DNA of 64,000 nucleotides from Campylobacter concisus (GCF_015229955.1 NZ_JAAKYZ010000003.1:119875-183874); one strand, 5' to 3'; shown: positions 1 to 10,348, counted from the stretch's first letter. Notes: generated by a model not told the origin, from the sequence alone. Made by a program: numbers and translations.

Positions 1-547
1 CTTTGTTCGTAAGATTTCCAGCTCCATAATTCATCTTTTCAAGTAGCTTTGTTACAAGGTATTCAAAAAATCTTGGCTCTTTTTCTAAAATGCTAGATAA
101 AATTTCACTTTTTAGCTCTTCTTTTATCTTGCAAAGCGCTTCATCTATATTGTCATCTGGGGTATTTTCCGTGGCTTCTTTTTTCTCTTGCCTTATCTCT
201 TGCTTGTAAATTTCATCGTACCAAGTGAGAAATTTGCTCTTTTTGTCCTTGCTACTTACTAGCTCTTTGCCAAAATTTGTTATAGCAAATAGACTTCTAC
301 CAACTTTTTGAAGCGGTACTTTTTCTGGCTTTGATTTTACTTGAGCTGTTGTGGCCAGATAGGATAAGGCCCAATCGGTACGATTTATATAAGTTGGAGT
401 TCCTCTTTTTATTTTTTGCAAAAGATCTTCGTCTTTTAACTTAAAATGCTTAATTATAAATTTAGAAATTTCAGTTCTATTTGCCTCTTTCTTTTGTGCG
501 ACAAATTCTAAAATAGGTAGCATCATATCTTTATAGCTTGGTAACAT
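1..547 (-). CDS. Mrr-like restriction endonuclease, 3' part outside window
   Basis: The reading frame starts at ATG 547 behind a good ribosome site (AAGGA about 6 bases upstream) and runs off the left edge after about 182 codons. The first ~90 residues (MLPSYKDMMLPILEF..., TYINRTDWALSYL) look like the winged-helix Mrr N-terminal domain, which binds DNA. A charged linker follows. The end in the window (FFEYLVTKLLEKMNYG) is the usual start of the Mrr catalytic fold. Enzymes of this family cut modified or foreign DNA. The catalytic Asp/Glu-x-Lys residues lie outside the window, so activity cannot be judged. Confidence 0.75.
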   Translation of the reverse strand, partial: MLPSYKDMMLPILEFVAQKKEANRTEISKFIIKHFKLKDEDLLQKIKRGTPTYINRTDWALSYLATTAQVKSKPEKVPLQKVGRSLFAITNFGKELVSSKDKKSKFLTWYDEIYKQEIRQEKKEATENTPDDNIDEALCKIKEELKSEILSSILEKEPRFFEYLVTKLLEKMNYGAGNLTNK

Positions 548-617
548 TTTATATCCTTAAATGAAGCAAATTTTTGAAATTATATAAATTTTTTGGCTTA
601 AAAGCTATAATCAAGAC

Positions 618-869
618 ATGAGAAGTCTTGGCCTAACAAATTTTCTTTTAGAAAATATTAGCTTATTTGTAAATACCTTTGCTACGATATTTGCGCTAAT
701 TTTTTGTTTTGTTTCTGGTGTTGGAATCGTCTTTATACTTATCGTATTTCCACTTGGTTATATAATGGGCGCACTCTTATCAATCCCATTTTTGATATTT
801 TTATTTTTCTTATTTTTATCTATTGATATCTTTTTATGCCTTTTGGCATCTATTTGCAATCTTTTTTAA
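618..869 (+). CDS. Small very hydrophobic membrane protein, function unknown
   Basis: This frame encodes 83 residues that are almost entirely hydrophobic, enough for two or three membrane spans. A TATAAT box ends about 9 bases before the ATG and no ribosome site is visible, so if it is expressed the transcript would be nearly leaderless. I recognise no family. Divergence from the Mrr-like gene and a hairpin just after the stop fit a separate small gene, but a chance open frame in AT-rich DNA remains possible. Confidence 0.35.
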   Translation: MRSLGLTNFLLENISLFVNTFATIFALIFCFVSGVGIVFILIVFPLGYIMGALLSIPFLIFLFFLFLSIDIFLCLLASICNLF

Positions 870-888
870 CAAATTTAGAAGTAAATTT

Positions 889-905
889 GGGGCTTTTACA
901 GCCCC
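889..905 (-). terminator. Hairpin downstream of frdB
   Basis: The 6-bp stem GGGGCT/AGCCCC has a 5-base loop and lies 4 bases past the frdB stop. On the minus strand it is followed by AAATTT, a weak tail. It probably ends frdCAB transcription and may also serve the small gene entering from the left. Confidence 0.55.
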
Positions 906-909
906 TTTG

Positions 910-1629
910 CTACTTTATAGCAGCCATTTTTCTACGCATATAAGCTATGCGGCTTTGAAGTGGTAAGTGTTTAGGGCAGTTGTCTTCACAGCCTAGTAAA
1001 GTCATACAGCCAAACACGCCGTCATCGTCGCCGATAAGCTCGTAAAAGTCCTCGTCGGTTCGTTTATCAAGTGCGTCGATCTTAAATCTTGCTACGCGGT
1101 TAAGTCCGACCGCACCGATGAAATCAGGCCTCATGATAGCCGTACCACACGCAGCCACGCAGATACCGCACTCGATGCAGCGATCAAGCTCAAATACTTC
1201 CTGCGCTACTTCAGGCTCAACCTTTTCTTCAAGCTTAGAGATATCTGTCTCGTGGTCGGTGTGTATCCAGCTCTCCACACGCCTACTCATCGCATTCATC
1301 CAGTTACCCGTATCTACACTTAAGTCTTTTAGTAACTTAAATACTGGCAAAGGCATAAGCTCGATTACTCCGCTTTCAAAATCTTTAGTAAGAGTTCTAC
1401 ACGCTAATCTTGGCTTGCCATTTACAAGCATGCCACAACTTCCACAAATTCCAGCACGACAAACAAAGTCAAAGCTAAGATCTGGATCAAATTTCTCGCG
1501 AATCATATTTAACGCGATAAATAATGTCATACCATCAGTCTCTTCTAGCTCGTAGGTCGCAAAATGCGGCTTTGAAATTTTGCTTAACGGATTATATTTA
1601 AATGCTTTTATGGTTATTTTTCTACTCAT
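910..1629 (-). CDS. frdB: Fumarate reductase iron-sulfur subunit FrdB
   Basis: FrdB carries electrons from the FrdC haems to the FAD of FrdA in membrane-bound quinol:fumarate reductase, the terminal enzyme of anaerobic fumarate respiration. The 239-residue protein has the plant-ferredoxin [2Fe-2S] motif CRAGICGSC with a distal Cys (RLAC) near residues 57-80. The C-terminal half has CIECGIC and [12 protein letters not shown] for the [4Fe-4S] and [3Fe-4S] clusters. Its start overlaps the frdA stop by 8 bases, implying coupled translation. Length and gene order (frdC-frdA-frdB) match the Wolinella/Campylobacter type. Confidence 0.96.
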   Translation of the reverse strand: MSRKITIKAFKYNPLSKISKPHFATYELEETDGMTLFIALNMIREKFDPDLSFDFVCRAGICGSCGMLVNGKPRLACRTLTKDFESGVIELMPLPVFKLLKDLSVDTGNWMNAMSRRVESWIHTDHETDISKLEEKVEPEVAQEVFELDRCIECGICVAACGTAIMRPDFIGAVGLNRVARFKIDALDKRTDEDFYELIGDDDGVFGCMTLLGCEDNCPKHLPLQSRIAYMRRKMAAIK

Positions 1630-3640
1630 ATCCTATTCCTGTTCTTTCGTTTGGTGCTTTGTATTTTGGTTGAAGATCATAGTGCATTAAAGCCTCTTGA
1701 ATTTCTTGTCTGCTCTTACCTTCAGCTTGCATTTTCTCACGAATTTCATCGACCTCTTTTTGGCGGATGGCACTATCTGGATGCTCAATAATATTACCTT
1801 TCGCACCATAGCCTCTAAATGCCGGTGGCATCTCCATTTTCATAATATCAAGTGGCTCATATACGATAGTCGGTAGCGTATCGCCCTCTTTCCAGCTAGT
1901 TAGAGTTCTGTTTAGCCAGTTTAGGTCGTCGCGTTTCGGATAGTCCTCGCGGCAGTGAGCGCCACGGCTCTCTGTTCTATCAAGCGCGCCTTTTGCGATA
2001 CAAAGGGCTAGTTTTAGCATCTTTGGTACGCGGTAGGCCTCCTCAAGCTCAGGGTTGCCAAATAGCGCCTTGTTTGTGACTTTGACGTCTAAAGATTGTT
2101 TATAAAGCTCTTCTAGCTCTTTTACCGCTACGGCTAGACCTTCGCCTGTTCTAAAGATCGCTACGTGCTCCCACATGATGTCTTTCATCTTGTTTTTGAT
2201 CTCAAATACGTTAAATTTGCCCTCTTTTTCGACAAGGCTCTTTAAATAGTCTTCCTCTTTTTTAACGAATTTTTCGATATCCGCGGTATTTATATCTATC
2301 TCGTGGCTACCGCAGTAGTCGGCAAAATAGTCCCCAACGATCATGCCCGCGACGACCGTTTCTGAAACGGAGTTGCCGCCTAGACGGTTAAATCCATGCA
2401 TATCCCAGCACGCAGCCTCACCGGCGCTAAATAGACCCGCTAGCGTCGGACTCTCGCCAGTTGGCTTAGTCTTGATGCCGCCCATAGAGTAGTGCTGCAT
2501 AGGTAGGATCGGCGCCCAGCCCTTGCCGCGCTGGCGACCGTTTTCGTCGGTATATACTTCGGTGTCAGCAGGATCGATGCCGTTAAAGATTTCGCAAATT
2601 TCTTGAACGTCGCGTAAGTTTTTCTCGATATGCTCGCGTCCTAGGATCGAGATATCTAGCCAAACGTGATATCCGTATGGGCTAGGTACGCCTTTACCTG
2701 CGCGGATATGCTCCATGATGCGACGACTTACGACGTCGCGGCTAGCTAGTTCTTTTTTCTCAGGCTCGTAGTCGGGCATAAAGCGATATCCGTCTACGTC
2801 GCGTAAAATTCCACCGTCGCCGCGGCAACCTTCTGTTAAAAGAATGCCTGATGGAACGATCGGAGTCGGGTGAAACTGAACAGCTTCCATATTTCCTAGC
2901 TGAGCTACGCCGGTCTCAAGTGCGATGGCCGCGCCGATACCTTCGCAAACTACGGCGTTTGTAGTATGTTTATAAACCCTTCCGTAGCCGCCCGTAGCTA
3001 TTAGCGTACCTTTTGCGACGTATGCCGTGATCTCGCCGTTAACTAGATCGCGAACTATCGCGCCGTAACAGCGGTTGTTTGCGTGGATTAGCGCGATAGC
3101 TTCTTTTCTATCGTGGATTTCGACGTTATGTTTTAGAGCTTCGTTTGCTACGGCAAAAAGCATAGTGTGACCGGTGGCGTCCGCCGTAAAGCATGTTCTC
3201 CATTTTTTAGTTCCGCCAAAGTCGCGAGAGTGTATGAGCCCGTGGACTTCTTCTTTTTCTACGATAGTCGTTTTTTGAGCGTTGATAATAGCGCTTCTTT
3301 CGCCTTTTGTTATACGAGTCCAAGGCACGCCCCAAGCCGCTAGCTCGCGGATCGCCTTAGGCGCGGTTTGACAAAACATACGCGCAACTTGCTGATCGCA
3401 GCCCCAGTCGCTACCTTTTACCGTGTCGGCAAAGTGTACGTCCTCGTTGTCGCCTTCGCTCATTTTTGAATTTCCCAAAGAGGCTTGCATACCGCCTTGC
3501 GCAGCCGCAGAGTGCGAGCGTTTTACAGGTATTAGGCTTAAAACGACGGTGCTTAAGCCCTTTTCTCCAGCAGCCACAGCAGCTCTAAGACCAGCTAGAC
3601 CACCACCAATTACCAATGCATCATAATATTTTACATTCAT
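1622..3640 (-). CDS. frdA: Fumarate reductase flavoprotein subunit FrdA
   Basis: FrdA is the catalytic subunit that reduces fumarate to succinate on the cytoplasmic side of the membrane. The N-terminus has the FAD dinucleotide fold ([12 protein letters not shown], residues 10-21), followed by the HSAAAQGG segment that carries the His covalently bound to FAD. The active-site region [21 protein letters not shown] and the later RLGGNS motif are present. At 672 residues it is the usual size for epsilonproteobacterial FrdA. It sits 14 bases after frdC and overlaps frdB. Confidence 0.96.
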   Translation of the reverse strand: MNVKYYDALVIGGGLAGLRAAVAAGEKGLSTVVLSLIPVKRSHSAAAQGGMQASLGNSKMSEGDNEDVHFADTVKGSDWGCDQQVARMFCQTAPKAIRELAAWGVPWTRITKGERSAIINAQKTTIVEKEEVHGLIHSRDFGGTKKWRTCFTADATGHTMLFAVANEALKHNVEIHDRKEAIALIHANNRCYGAIVRDLVNGEITAYVAKGTLIATGGYGRVYKHTTNAVVCEGIGAAIALETGVAQLGNMEAVQFHPTPIVPSGILLTEGCRGDGGILRDVDGYRFMPDYEPEKKELASRDVVSRRIMEHIRAGKGVPSPYGYHVWLDISILGREHIEKNLRDVQEICEIFNGIDPADTEVYTDENGRQRGKGWAPILPMQHYSMGGIKTKPTGESPTLAGLFSAGEAACWDMHGFNRLGGNSVSETVVAGMIVGDYFADYCGSHEIDINTADIEKFVKKEEDYLKSLVEKEGKFNVFEIKNKMKDIMWEHVAIFRTGEGLAVAVKELEELYKQSLDVKVTNKALFGNPELEEAYRVPKMLKLALCIAKGALDRTESRGAHCREDYPKRDDLNWLNRTLTSWKEGDTLPTIVYEPLDIMKMEMPPAFRGYGAKGNIIEHPDSAIRQKEVDEIREKMQAEGKSRQEIQEALMHYDLQPKYKAPNERTGIGYE

Positions 3641-3654
3641 CTTCTAGCTCCTTT

Positions 3655-4353
3655 TTAATGGCTGATCCACACGAAATCGGCGATTAGCGCAATTATAGCA
3701 AGTATGCCATAAACGGCAAATACAATTGTTTTTGCCTTATTCCTTTTGGCAAACATTTCGTGCTTATTTGCACCATCAATGCTTATCCATTTGACATACA
3801 AGCGGTACATACCGATACTAGCGTGAACGACCATAAAAACAAGTAGTGCGAAGTAGAAAATTTCTAATTGATGAAATGCAGCCGCTGATTTGTCGGCAGT
3901 GATATGTCCACCGAAGATTATATCGACTAGGTGCGCGCTGGCTGCAAAAAATAGAGCAAAACCGGTTAAAAACTGAAACCACCAAAGCGTAGTATCAAGG
4001 TGCTTCATGCGGTCTTTGTGGCCTCTAAACATTAGATATTGTCTGTAGTTTGCTGGAAATTTTCTCATAGCTAAAAATGCATGAGCGATAAAAATGGCAA
4101 ATATTACCGCAGCTATGACGTTAGTAATCCACCAAGTAGCTTCTCCAAATAAAAATTTAGCCTCCGCAAATCCTACGACAGCGTTAAATGCGTCTTTACC
4201 AAGTAGTATAGTAGAAGTAAAAACCATATGGCACAATATAAAACAGGCTAGAATAAACCCTGTAATACTTTGCCATCTATCCCAAGCGGCTGGAGTGCGA
4301 CTTTTTTTGTCGTCCGACCGTTTTCCCAAAAAACCTTCTATAAGCCCGGTCAT
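3655..4353 (-). CDS. frdC: Fumarate reductase cytochrome b subunit FrdC
   Basis: FrdC is the dihaem cytochrome b membrane anchor that oxidises menaquinol and feeds FrdB. The 232 residues contain five long hydrophobic helices with His residues placed as in Wolinella FrdC (FILCHMVF, AIFIAHAFL, SAHLVD, VFMVVHASIG). The first ATG has a strong ribosome site (AGGAGG, 4 bases upstream). It is the first gene of frdCAB. The gap to lgt holds an inverted repeat and is the likely operon control region. Confidence 0.95.
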   Translation of the reverse strand: MTGLIEGFLGKRSDDKKSRTPAAWDRWQSITGFILACFILCHMVFTSTILLGKDAFNAVVGFAEAKFLFGEATWWITNVIAAVIFAIFIAHAFLAMRKFPANYRQYLMFRGHKDRMKHLDTTLWWFQFLTGFALFFAASAHLVDIIFGGHITADKSAAAFHQLEIFYFALLVFMVVHASIGMYRLYVKWISIDGANKHEMFAKRNKAKTIVFAVYGILAIIALIADFVWISH

Positions 4354-4390
4354 GAGCCCTCCTAAGAAATTTGAAATAAATTATCATTTC

Positions 4391-4418
4391 TTAATACTAA
4401 TTTAAATATTAGTATTAA
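4391..4418. promoter_or_regulatory. Inverted repeat upstream of frdC
   Basis: The arms TTAATACTAAT and ATTAGTATTAA (11 bp, exact) flank a 6-base spacer and lie 38 bases upstream of the frdC start codon, between lgt and frdC. The position suits an operator for the frd promoter. The stem is pure AT-rich DNA without a T tail, so an intrinsic terminator for lgt is less likely. No binding protein can be named. Confidence 0.4.
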
Positions 4419-4472
4419 TTGATAAAGCTAATGCTATCAGATTTTTACTTTAATATTTTTTAAACACTTATA

Positions 4473-5288
4473 TTAGAGCTTTGAAAATTTTTTATAAAGC
4501 ATGGCATAAATAAAAATTCCAAAACCACACATGATAAGTGATAATATTTGACCCATTGAAAGATTAAAAATAATAAATCCAAGCCCTGAATCAGGCTCTC
4601 TAAAAAATTCACAAATAAATCTTGCAAAAGTGTATAAAATAGCATAAAGCGCGATCAGCTCGCCATTAAATTTCTTAAATTTTCTATATAAAAATAAAAT
4701 AACAAAAATAACTAAACCTTCTAAGAATGCCTCATAAAGCTGACTAGGATGCCTTGGTTGTCCAAAAACATTTATTGCCCAAGGCACATCTGTAACTCGT
4801 CCAAAAAGCTCTTGATTTAAGAAATTTCCAATCCTGCCAAATGTATAGCCAAAAGGTATGCAAACGGCACAAAGATCAAGTAGCTGCCATAAATTTTGTT
4901 TATACCTTTTGCAAAATAGATATGTCGCAAGCAAAAAGCCAACTACTGCTCCGTGGTAACTCATGCCACGAATTCCTATAAATTCGCCGTTATGAAATGG
5001 ATTAAAAATTTGCCAAGGTTGCGCCAAGTAGTAGCTTACTTCGCCTGAATAGACTAAAACCCAGCCAAGCCTAGCGCCTAAAATAACGCCTATTTCAACC
5101 CAAAAAAAGTAGTTATCTAAAAGCTGATTTGAGATTGGGATTTTATCTTTTTTAACGAGATATTTTGCCATGGCAAGTGCTAAAACAAGGGCTAAAATAT
5201 ACATAAGCCCATACCAGTGCACGCTAAAGCCAAAGATACTAAAGGCTACTGGGTTAAAGTGGTTATAAATGTCGTTCCAAATTTCCAT
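4473..5288 (-). CDS. lgt: Prolipoprotein diacylglyceryl transferase Lgt
   Basis: Lgt transfers diacylglycerol from phosphatidylglycerol to the lipobox Cys of prolipoproteins, the first step of lipoprotein maturation, in the inner membrane. The 271-residue protein has about seven membrane spans and the family signature [14 protein letters not shown], plus the HGAVVGF and RHPSQLYEA segments. Length is normal. It lies upstream of frdC on the same strand but is probably a separate unit. Confidence 0.95.
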   Translation of the reverse strand: MEIWNDIYNHFNPVAFSIFGFSVHWYGLMYILALVLALAMAKYLVKKDKIPISNQLLDNYFFWVEIGVILGARLGWVLVYSGEVSYYLAQPWQIFNPFHNGEFIGIRGMSYHGAVVGFLLATYLFCKRYKQNLWQLLDLCAVCIPFGYTFGRIGNFLNQELFGRVTDVPWAINVFGQPRHPSQLYEAFLEGLVIFVILFLYRKFKKFNGELIALYAILYTFARFICEFFREPDSGLGFIIFNLSMGQILSLIMCGFGIFIYAMLYKKFSKL

Positions 5289-5328
5289 TTTTACTTTCTT
5301 TTTAAAATTTTTGCGATTTTACAATGAT

Positions 5329-5970
5329 TTAGCTTTGATGAGCGAATAAGCTCTTGCCACTAAGCGCAAGGGCTAAAAATTTAAACTCGCTTGCTTCAAA
5401 TTCTTTGCAAAATTTAAACAGCTCGGCAAACTCAGCTTCATTTAAATTTATGCTCCAGATCGCTCCAAGATCATTAAATTCTCTTTCAAACTCGCTTAAA
5501 TTTTTAGTGGCAAAATAGTGCTCAAAGCGGCTCATTAATGAAAATGGCGTAAAAAATTTAATCTCATCTTTTATCTCAAATTTCATCACGCCACCATCTT
5601 TTATGGCTTCGTTTATAGCTTCATTTACAGCCCCTGAGTAGGCTCTGACTAACCCTCCAGTGCCAAGCTTTATCCCGCCAAAGTAACGAACTATCAAGAC
5701 CCCAACGTTTATAAGATCAGCGCCCCTTAGCGCATTTAGGCTTGGCTGACCGCTAGTGCCCTTTGGCTCGCCATCATCACTTTGATTTTCAACGATTTGG
5801 CCGTATTTGTTTAGCTCTCTTGTCGCCCAAACTACATGAACGGCCTTAAAATGCTCCTCTTTTAGGCTCTCATGCAATCTCTTAAACTCACTTATCGGGC
5901 ACAAAAATACTAAAAAATTTGACTTTTTTATATCAAGCTGGGCTTTAAAAATCCTATCAATCGTCTGCAA
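5329..5970 (-). CDS. YigZ/IMPACT family protein
   Basis: The 213-residue product has the UPF0029/IMPACT N-terminal domain, with the motifs VVWATRELN, SDDGEPKGTSGQPSL and VLIVRYFGGIKLGTGGLVRAY. These proteins are conserved and have proposed roles in translation stress or proteolysis control, but the bacterial function is unsettled. The C-terminal ~80 residues are the less conserved DUF1949-like part. It is divergent from galU across a 126-base gap. Confidence 0.85.
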   Translation of the reverse strand: MQTIDRIFKAQLDIKKSNFLVFLCPISEFKRLHESLKEEHFKAVHVVWATRELNKYGQIVENQSDDGEPKGTSGQPSLNALRGADLINVGVLIVRYFGGIKLGTGGLVRAYSGAVNEAINEAIKDGGVMKFEIKDEIKFFTPFSLMSRFEHYFATKNLSEFEREFNDLGAIWSINLNEAEFAELFKFCKEFEASEFKFLALALSGKSLFAHQS

Positions 5971-6096
5971 ATTTGCTCTTTTTTAAAAATTTTAAAAATC
6001 TTATCAATTTGCTAATTAAAGCCTTGTAAATTCAGACAAATTTATATTATTAAGGAAAAGATAGTAGAATTTTGCAATTTTTCACGAAGGACTAAA

Positions 6097-6918
6097 ATGA
6101 TACAAACTTGCCTATTTCCAGCGGCTGGATATGGAACGAGGTTTTTACCAGCTACAAAATCACTCCCAAAAGAGATGCTACCGATCCTTACAAAACCGCT
6201 CATTCACTACGGCGTTGATGAGGCGCTTGAGGCCGGCATGGATAATATGGCCTTTGTCACAGGACGCGGGAAAAGGGCGCTTGAGGACTATTTTGACATC
6301 AGCTACGAGCTAGAAAAAGAGATCGCAGGTAGCTCAAAAGAGTCGCTGCTAAGCGAAGTTAGAAATTTAATGAGCTCATGCACATTTTCATTTACTAGGC
6401 AAAATGCTATGAAAGGCCTTGGACATGCCATTTATACGGGCAAAACGCTAGTTCGAGATGAAGCATTTGGGGTCATTTTGGCAGATGATCTATGCATAAA
6501 TGAAAATGGCGAGGGTGTGCTTTCACAGATGGTTAAAATTTATGAAAAGTATCGCTGCAGTGTAGTTGCAGTGATGGAAGTGCCAAAAGAGCAGACCAAG
6601 TCTTATGGCGTCGTAAGCGGCAGGTTTATAGAAGATGACCTTATAATGGTCGATGATATGGTTGAAAAGCCTGATCCTGCCGAGGCTCCGACAAATTTAG
6701 CGATAATCGGCCGCTACATCCTAACGCCAGATATTTTTAATATCTTAGAGCGAACAAAACCAGGCAAAAACGGCGAAATTCAGATCACAGACGCGCTAAA
6801 AATGCAGGCAAAAGATGGCATGGTGCTAGCTTATAAATTTAAGGGCAAGAGATTTGACTGCGGCAGCATCGACGGCTTTGTTGAGGCTACAAATTTCTTT
6901 TACGAGCGAAGTAAATGA
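6097..6918 (+). CDS. galU: UTP-glucose-1-phosphate uridylyltransferase GalU
   Basis: GalU makes UDP-glucose from UTP and glucose-1-phosphate for surface polysaccharide synthesis. The nucleotidyltransferase motif AAGYGTRFLPATKSLPKEML is at residues 8-27, ADDLC follows near 130, and the VEKP and GEIQITDA motifs come later. It has 273 residues, the normal size. AAGGA precedes the ATG by 6-7 bases. It shares an ATGA overlap with pgi, so sugar-phosphate conversion and UDP-sugar synthesis are co-expressed. Confidence 0.95.
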   Translation: MIQTCLFPAAGYGTRFLPATKSLPKEMLPILTKPLIHYGVDEALEAGMDNMAFVTGRGKRALEDYFDISYELEKEIAGSSKESLLSEVRNLMSSCTFSFTRQNAMKGLGHAIYTGKTLVRDEAFGVILADDLCINENGEGVLSQMVKIYEKYRCSVVAVMEVPKEQTKSYGVVSGRFIEDDLIMVDDMVEKPDPAEAPTNLAIIGRYILTPDIFNILERTKPGKNGEIQITDALKMQAKDGMVLAYKFKGKRFDCGSIDGFVEATNFFYERSK

Positions 6919-8135
6919 TAGAAACTTCATTTAAATTTAACTTTGCAAGCAGCGAGGTCATCGACTCCTACACCAAACGCATAAATGACGAGTACGAAAG
7001 CGGCGAGATAGGCTACTACCACCTGCCGGTCCTTGGGCAAAATTTACTTGGCGAGATCGAGGAGTATGAAAAGGGGCTAGCTCATATCAAAAACGTCGTG
7101 CTAGTTGGCATCGGCGGTAGCAGTCTTGGCGTAAAGGCGCTAAAATCAATGCTTGAAGGCTCAAAAGGGATAAAAAGAGAGCTTTTGTTTTTAGATAATG
7201 TCGATCCTTGCAGCTACAAAAGCACGCTTAGTGGGCTAAATTTTGACGAGACTCTTTTTATAATAAGCTCAAAATCAGGCAACACGATTGAGACAATAAC
7301 TATTTTTAAGTGTTTGCTTGATGACTTTAAGGCTCAAAATTTAGGCAAAAATTTCCTCATCATAACTGATCCTGGGACAAATTTAGAAAATTTCGCCAAA
7401 GAAAATGGTATCAAATTTTTTAACATTCCAAAAAATGTTGGCGGGAGATTTAGCGTGCTAAGTGCGATCGGTCTTGTGCCACTTGGTATCTGCGGCTACG
7501 ATATAAAGGCACTTCTGGAGGGCGCACTTGCTTGCAAGAAGCAATACATCGAGCAAAAAGATAGCTCAATAGTCGCCAAAGCCTACCACTACGCCACTAG
7601 CAGAAATGCCAGTATAAATGTCATTTTTAGCTATTGCGATAGATTTTTTGAATTTAACGACTGGTACGTGCAGCTTTGGGCGGAGAGCCTTGGCAAAAAA
7701 AGAGGCTATAAAAGGGTCGGTCTTACGCCAGTTGGACTTGTCGGTAGCCGCGATCAGCACAGCTTTTTGCAGCTTATAATGGATGGCGTAAAAGATAAGA
7801 GTGTGACATTTATAAAGATAAAAGATCACGCAAGCGACAAGACCATCCCAAATTTGAGCCTAAAAGGGCTTGAAGAGTGCGATTTTGTGGCGGGTCTAAG
7901 CCTAAATGAGCTCATAAATTTGCAGTGCGATGCGACGGCTATGGCGCTGGTGCAAGAGGGCATAAGTGTCGATACTATCACGCTTGAGAGGCTTGATGAG
8001 TTTCATGTTGGCTGGCTCATTTTTTATTACGAGCTACTAACCTCGGCCACTGGTATCATGCTAGGCATCAACACCTACGATCAGCCAGGCGTTGAGATAG
8101 GAAAACGTATCCTAAAAACTATGCTTTTAAAGTAG
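6915..8135 (+). CDS. pgi: Glucose-6-phosphate isomerase Pgi
   Basis: Pgi interconverts glucose-6-phosphate and fructose-6-phosphate. Motifs seen are the phosphate loop VGIGGSSLGVKAL, SSKSGNTIET, NVGGRFSVLSAIGLVPLG and the C-terminal QPGVEIGK. The 406 residues match the compact Pgi of Campylobacter, well below the ~550 of E. coli. Translation is coupled to galU by a 4-base overlap. Campylobacter generally lacks a complete glucose-degrading glycolysis, so the enzyme probably works in gluconeogenesis and glycan supply. Confidence 0.93.
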   Translation: MIETSFKFNFASSEVIDSYTKRINDEYESGEIGYYHLPVLGQNLLGEIEEYEKGLAHIKNVVLVGIGGSSLGVKALKSMLEGSKGIKRELLFLDNVDPCSYKSTLSGLNFDETLFIISSKSGNTIETITIFKCLLDDFKAQNLGKNFLIITDPGTNLENFAKENGIKFFNIPKNVGGRFSVLSAIGLVPLGICGYDIKALLEGALACKKQYIEQKDSSIVAKAYHYATSRNASINVIFSYCDRFFEFNDWYVQLWAESLGKKRGYKRVGLTPVGLVGSRDQHSFLQLIMDGVKDKSVTFIKIKDHASDKTIPNLSLKGLEECDFVAGLSLNELINLQCDATAMALVQEGISVDTITLERLDEFHVGWLIFYYELLTSATGIMLGINTYDQPGVEIGKRILKTMLLK

Positions 8136-8138
8136 AAA

Positions 8139-8684
8139 ATGAAGAAATCTCTGCTTTTGGCTCTTTTTGCCACGCAAGTTTTTGCCTTTTCGGCGAGCAA
8201 ATTTGTAAATGACGCTAGGTCGCAGATCGGCGTGACGCTAAGTTACGATCCAAGCTACGAAAGACTTGCCTACCCAATGGGCGACGTGGATATCAAAAAG
8301 GGCGTTTGCACCGACGTTGTGGTAAGGGCGCTACGTCATCAAGAGATGGATCTGCAAAGACTCATTTTTGAAGATATGAGTATAAATTTCGTAAGCTATC
8401 CTAAAAAATGGGGACTTAAAAAGGCTGATAAAAATATCGATCACAGGCGTGTTTTAAACATCGCTACCTATCTAAAAAGAAAAGGTTTCGAGGTGAGCGA
8501 TGATAAATTTTTGCCGGGCGATATCGTCACATGGATGCTGCCAAGAAATCTACCTCACATCGGTGTGATCTCAGATAAATTTGAAGGCCAAACACCGCTT
8601 GTCATCCATAATATCGGCTCTGGCGTGCAAGAAGAAAATATACTTTATAACTACAAGATCACGGGGCATTTTAGGCTAAAGTAG
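8139..8684 (+). CDS. DUF1287 family secreted protein, NlpC/P60-like fold
   Basis: The 181-residue product begins with a signal peptide (MKKSLLLALFATQVFAFSA). The mature part has a conserved Cys (KKGVCTDVVVRA), a His (LPHIGVIS) and an Asn (IHNIGSG), the layout of Cys peptidase or amidase triads of the NlpC/P60 clan. A role in cell-wall or periplasmic amide hydrolysis is inference. It begins 3 bases after the pgi stop, so it is probably co-transcribed with galU-pgi. Confidence 0.8.
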   Translation: MKKSLLLALFATQVFAFSASKFVNDARSQIGVTLSYDPSYERLAYPMGDVDIKKGVCTDVVVRALRHQEMDLQRLIFEDMSINFVSYPKKWGLKKADKNIDHRRVLNIATYLKRKGFEVSDDKFLPGDIVTWMLPRNLPHIGVISDKFEGQTPLVIHNIGSGVQEENILYNYKITGHFRLK

Positions 8685-8746
8685 CAAAATGGCTTTTTAA
8701 TCAAATTTTAGGCAAAATCGCAAAAAAATAAAGTCAAGGAAAAATA

Positions 8747-10336
8747 ATGTTAGAAGTTAGGGGACTTACCCAGAGATTTGCAAGCAGTTTGCTGTTTGAA
8801 GATGTAAATTTAAAGCTAAATCGCCACAACAGATACGGACTAATCGGTGCAAATGGCGCTGGCAAATCGACATTTTTAAAAATTTTAAGCGGAGCTATCG
8901 AGCCAACTAGCGGCGAGATCATCATAGAAAATGGACTAAAGGTTGGTGTGCTTGGTCAAGATCAGTTTGCGTTTGAAAATTTCACGCTAAAAGATGCGGT
9001 GCTTTATGGTAACAAGCGCCTATATGACGCTGTCAAAGAGAAAGAGAAGCTCTATATGAGCGAGGAATTTACTGATGAGATAAACGAGCGCTTAAGCGAG
9101 CTTGAGATGATAAGCGCTGAAGAAGACCCAAGCTATGAGTATGAAACTAGGATAGAGAAAATTTTAAGCTCGCTTGGGCTAAATGAATTTGATAAGCTGA
9201 TGAGCGAGGTTGAAAACTCCGATAAAGTTAAAGTTTTGCTAGCTCAAGTACTATTTCCAAAGCCAGACATCTTGTTTTTAGACGAGCCGACAAACAACCT
9301 TGATATAGACGCGATCGCGTGGCTAGAAAACGAGCTAAACCGCCACGAGGGCACACTTGTGGTTATCAGCCACGACAGACACTTTTTAAATAGAGTTTGC
9401 ACAAATATTTTGGATGTGGATTTTAAGAAAATTCGCGAGTTTTCAGGCAACTATGACGACTGGTATATGGCTGCAAATTTGATCGCAAAGCAGCATGAAA
9501 TGGAGCGTGATAAGAAGCTAAAAGAGAAAGAGGAGCTGGAGAAATTTATCGCGAGGTTCTCAGCAAATGCGAGCAAAGCAAGGCAAGCGACCTCTCGTGC
9601 AAAACAGCTTGAAAAGCTTGATATTGCCGAGATTGCTGTATCAAGTAGGCGCGATCCTAGCATTCTGTTTCGTGCAAACCGCGAGATAGGCAATGAGCTA
9701 ATTGAGCTAAAAAATATAAGTAAGAAATTTGATGATAAAGTGATATTTGAAAACTTTAACTTTAAGCTCGAAAAGGGCGACAAGCTAGCTATCATCGGTC
9801 ATAACGGCGTTGGTAAAAGCACACTTTGTAAGATCATAATGGGCGAGATAAAGCCTGATACGGGCGAGGTGCATATAGGCGCGACCATCGAGCTAGGATA
9901 TTTTGCGCAAGATACGGTAAATAAGATAGATGGCGAGCTAAAGCTTTATGAATATTTGCAAGATGCCAAAAACAAGGACATAGACGAGATCAGAAAGTGC
10001 CTTGGCAGGATGCTCTTTAGCGGTGCTGAGCAAGAAAAAGCAGTAGGCGCGCTAAGCGGTGGCGAAAAACACCGAGTAAGACTAGCTCAGCTCATGCTTC
10101 ACAGGCCAAATTTACTTGTCATGGATGAGCCAAACAACCACCTCGATCTTGAGGCTATCATCGCACTTGGCGAGGCATTTTATAACTTTAATGGCTCAGT
10201 CATCTGCGTAAGCCACGACAGGGAGCTGATAGATGCCTTTGCAAATAGAATTTTACACCTAAAAGGCAATGGCGAAGTCGTTGATTTTAAAGGCACATAC
10301 GAAGAGTATAGAGCAAATTTGGGGCTTGAGAGCTAA
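8747..10336 (+). CDS. ABC-F family ATPase, YbiT-like
   Basis: This soluble protein has two ATP-binding cassettes and no membrane domain. ABC-F proteins bind the ribosomal E site and relieve stalled translation. Cassette 1 has Walker A GANGAGKST (residues ~34-42), the Walker B region DILFLDEPTNNLD and the H-loop SHDRHFL. Cassette 2 has GHNGVGKST, LSGGEK and LVMDEPNNHLD. The phrases VGVLGQDQFAFENFTLKDAV and NRYGLIGANGAGKSTFLKILSG resemble E. coli YbiT more than EttA or Uup. The length of 529 residues fits. Confidence 0.88.
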   Translation: MLEVRGLTQRFASSLLFEDVNLKLNRHNRYGLIGANGAGKSTFLKILSGAIEPTSGEIIIENGLKVGVLGQDQFAFENFTLKDAVLYGNKRLYDAVKEKEKLYMSEEFTDEINERLSELEMISAEEDPSYEYETRIEKILSSLGLNEFDKLMSEVENSDKVKVLLAQVLFPKPDILFLDEPTNNLDIDAIAWLENELNRHEGTLVVISHDRHFLNRVCTNILDVDFKKIREFSGNYDDWYMAANLIAKQHEMERDKKLKEKEELEKFIARFSANASKARQATSRAKQLEKLDIAEIAVSSRRDPSILFRANREIGNELIELKNISKKFDDKVIFENFNFKLEKGDKLAIIGHNGVGKSTLCKIIMGEIKPDTGEVHIGATIELGYFAQDTVNKIDGELKLYEYLQDAKNKDIDEIRKCLGRMLFSGAEQEKAVGALSGGEKHRVRLAQLMLHRPNLLVMDEPNNHLDLEAIIALGEAFYNFNGSVICVSHDRELIDAFANRILHLKGNGEVVDFKGTYEEYRANLGLES

Positions 10337-10348
10337 AATTTGTTATTT

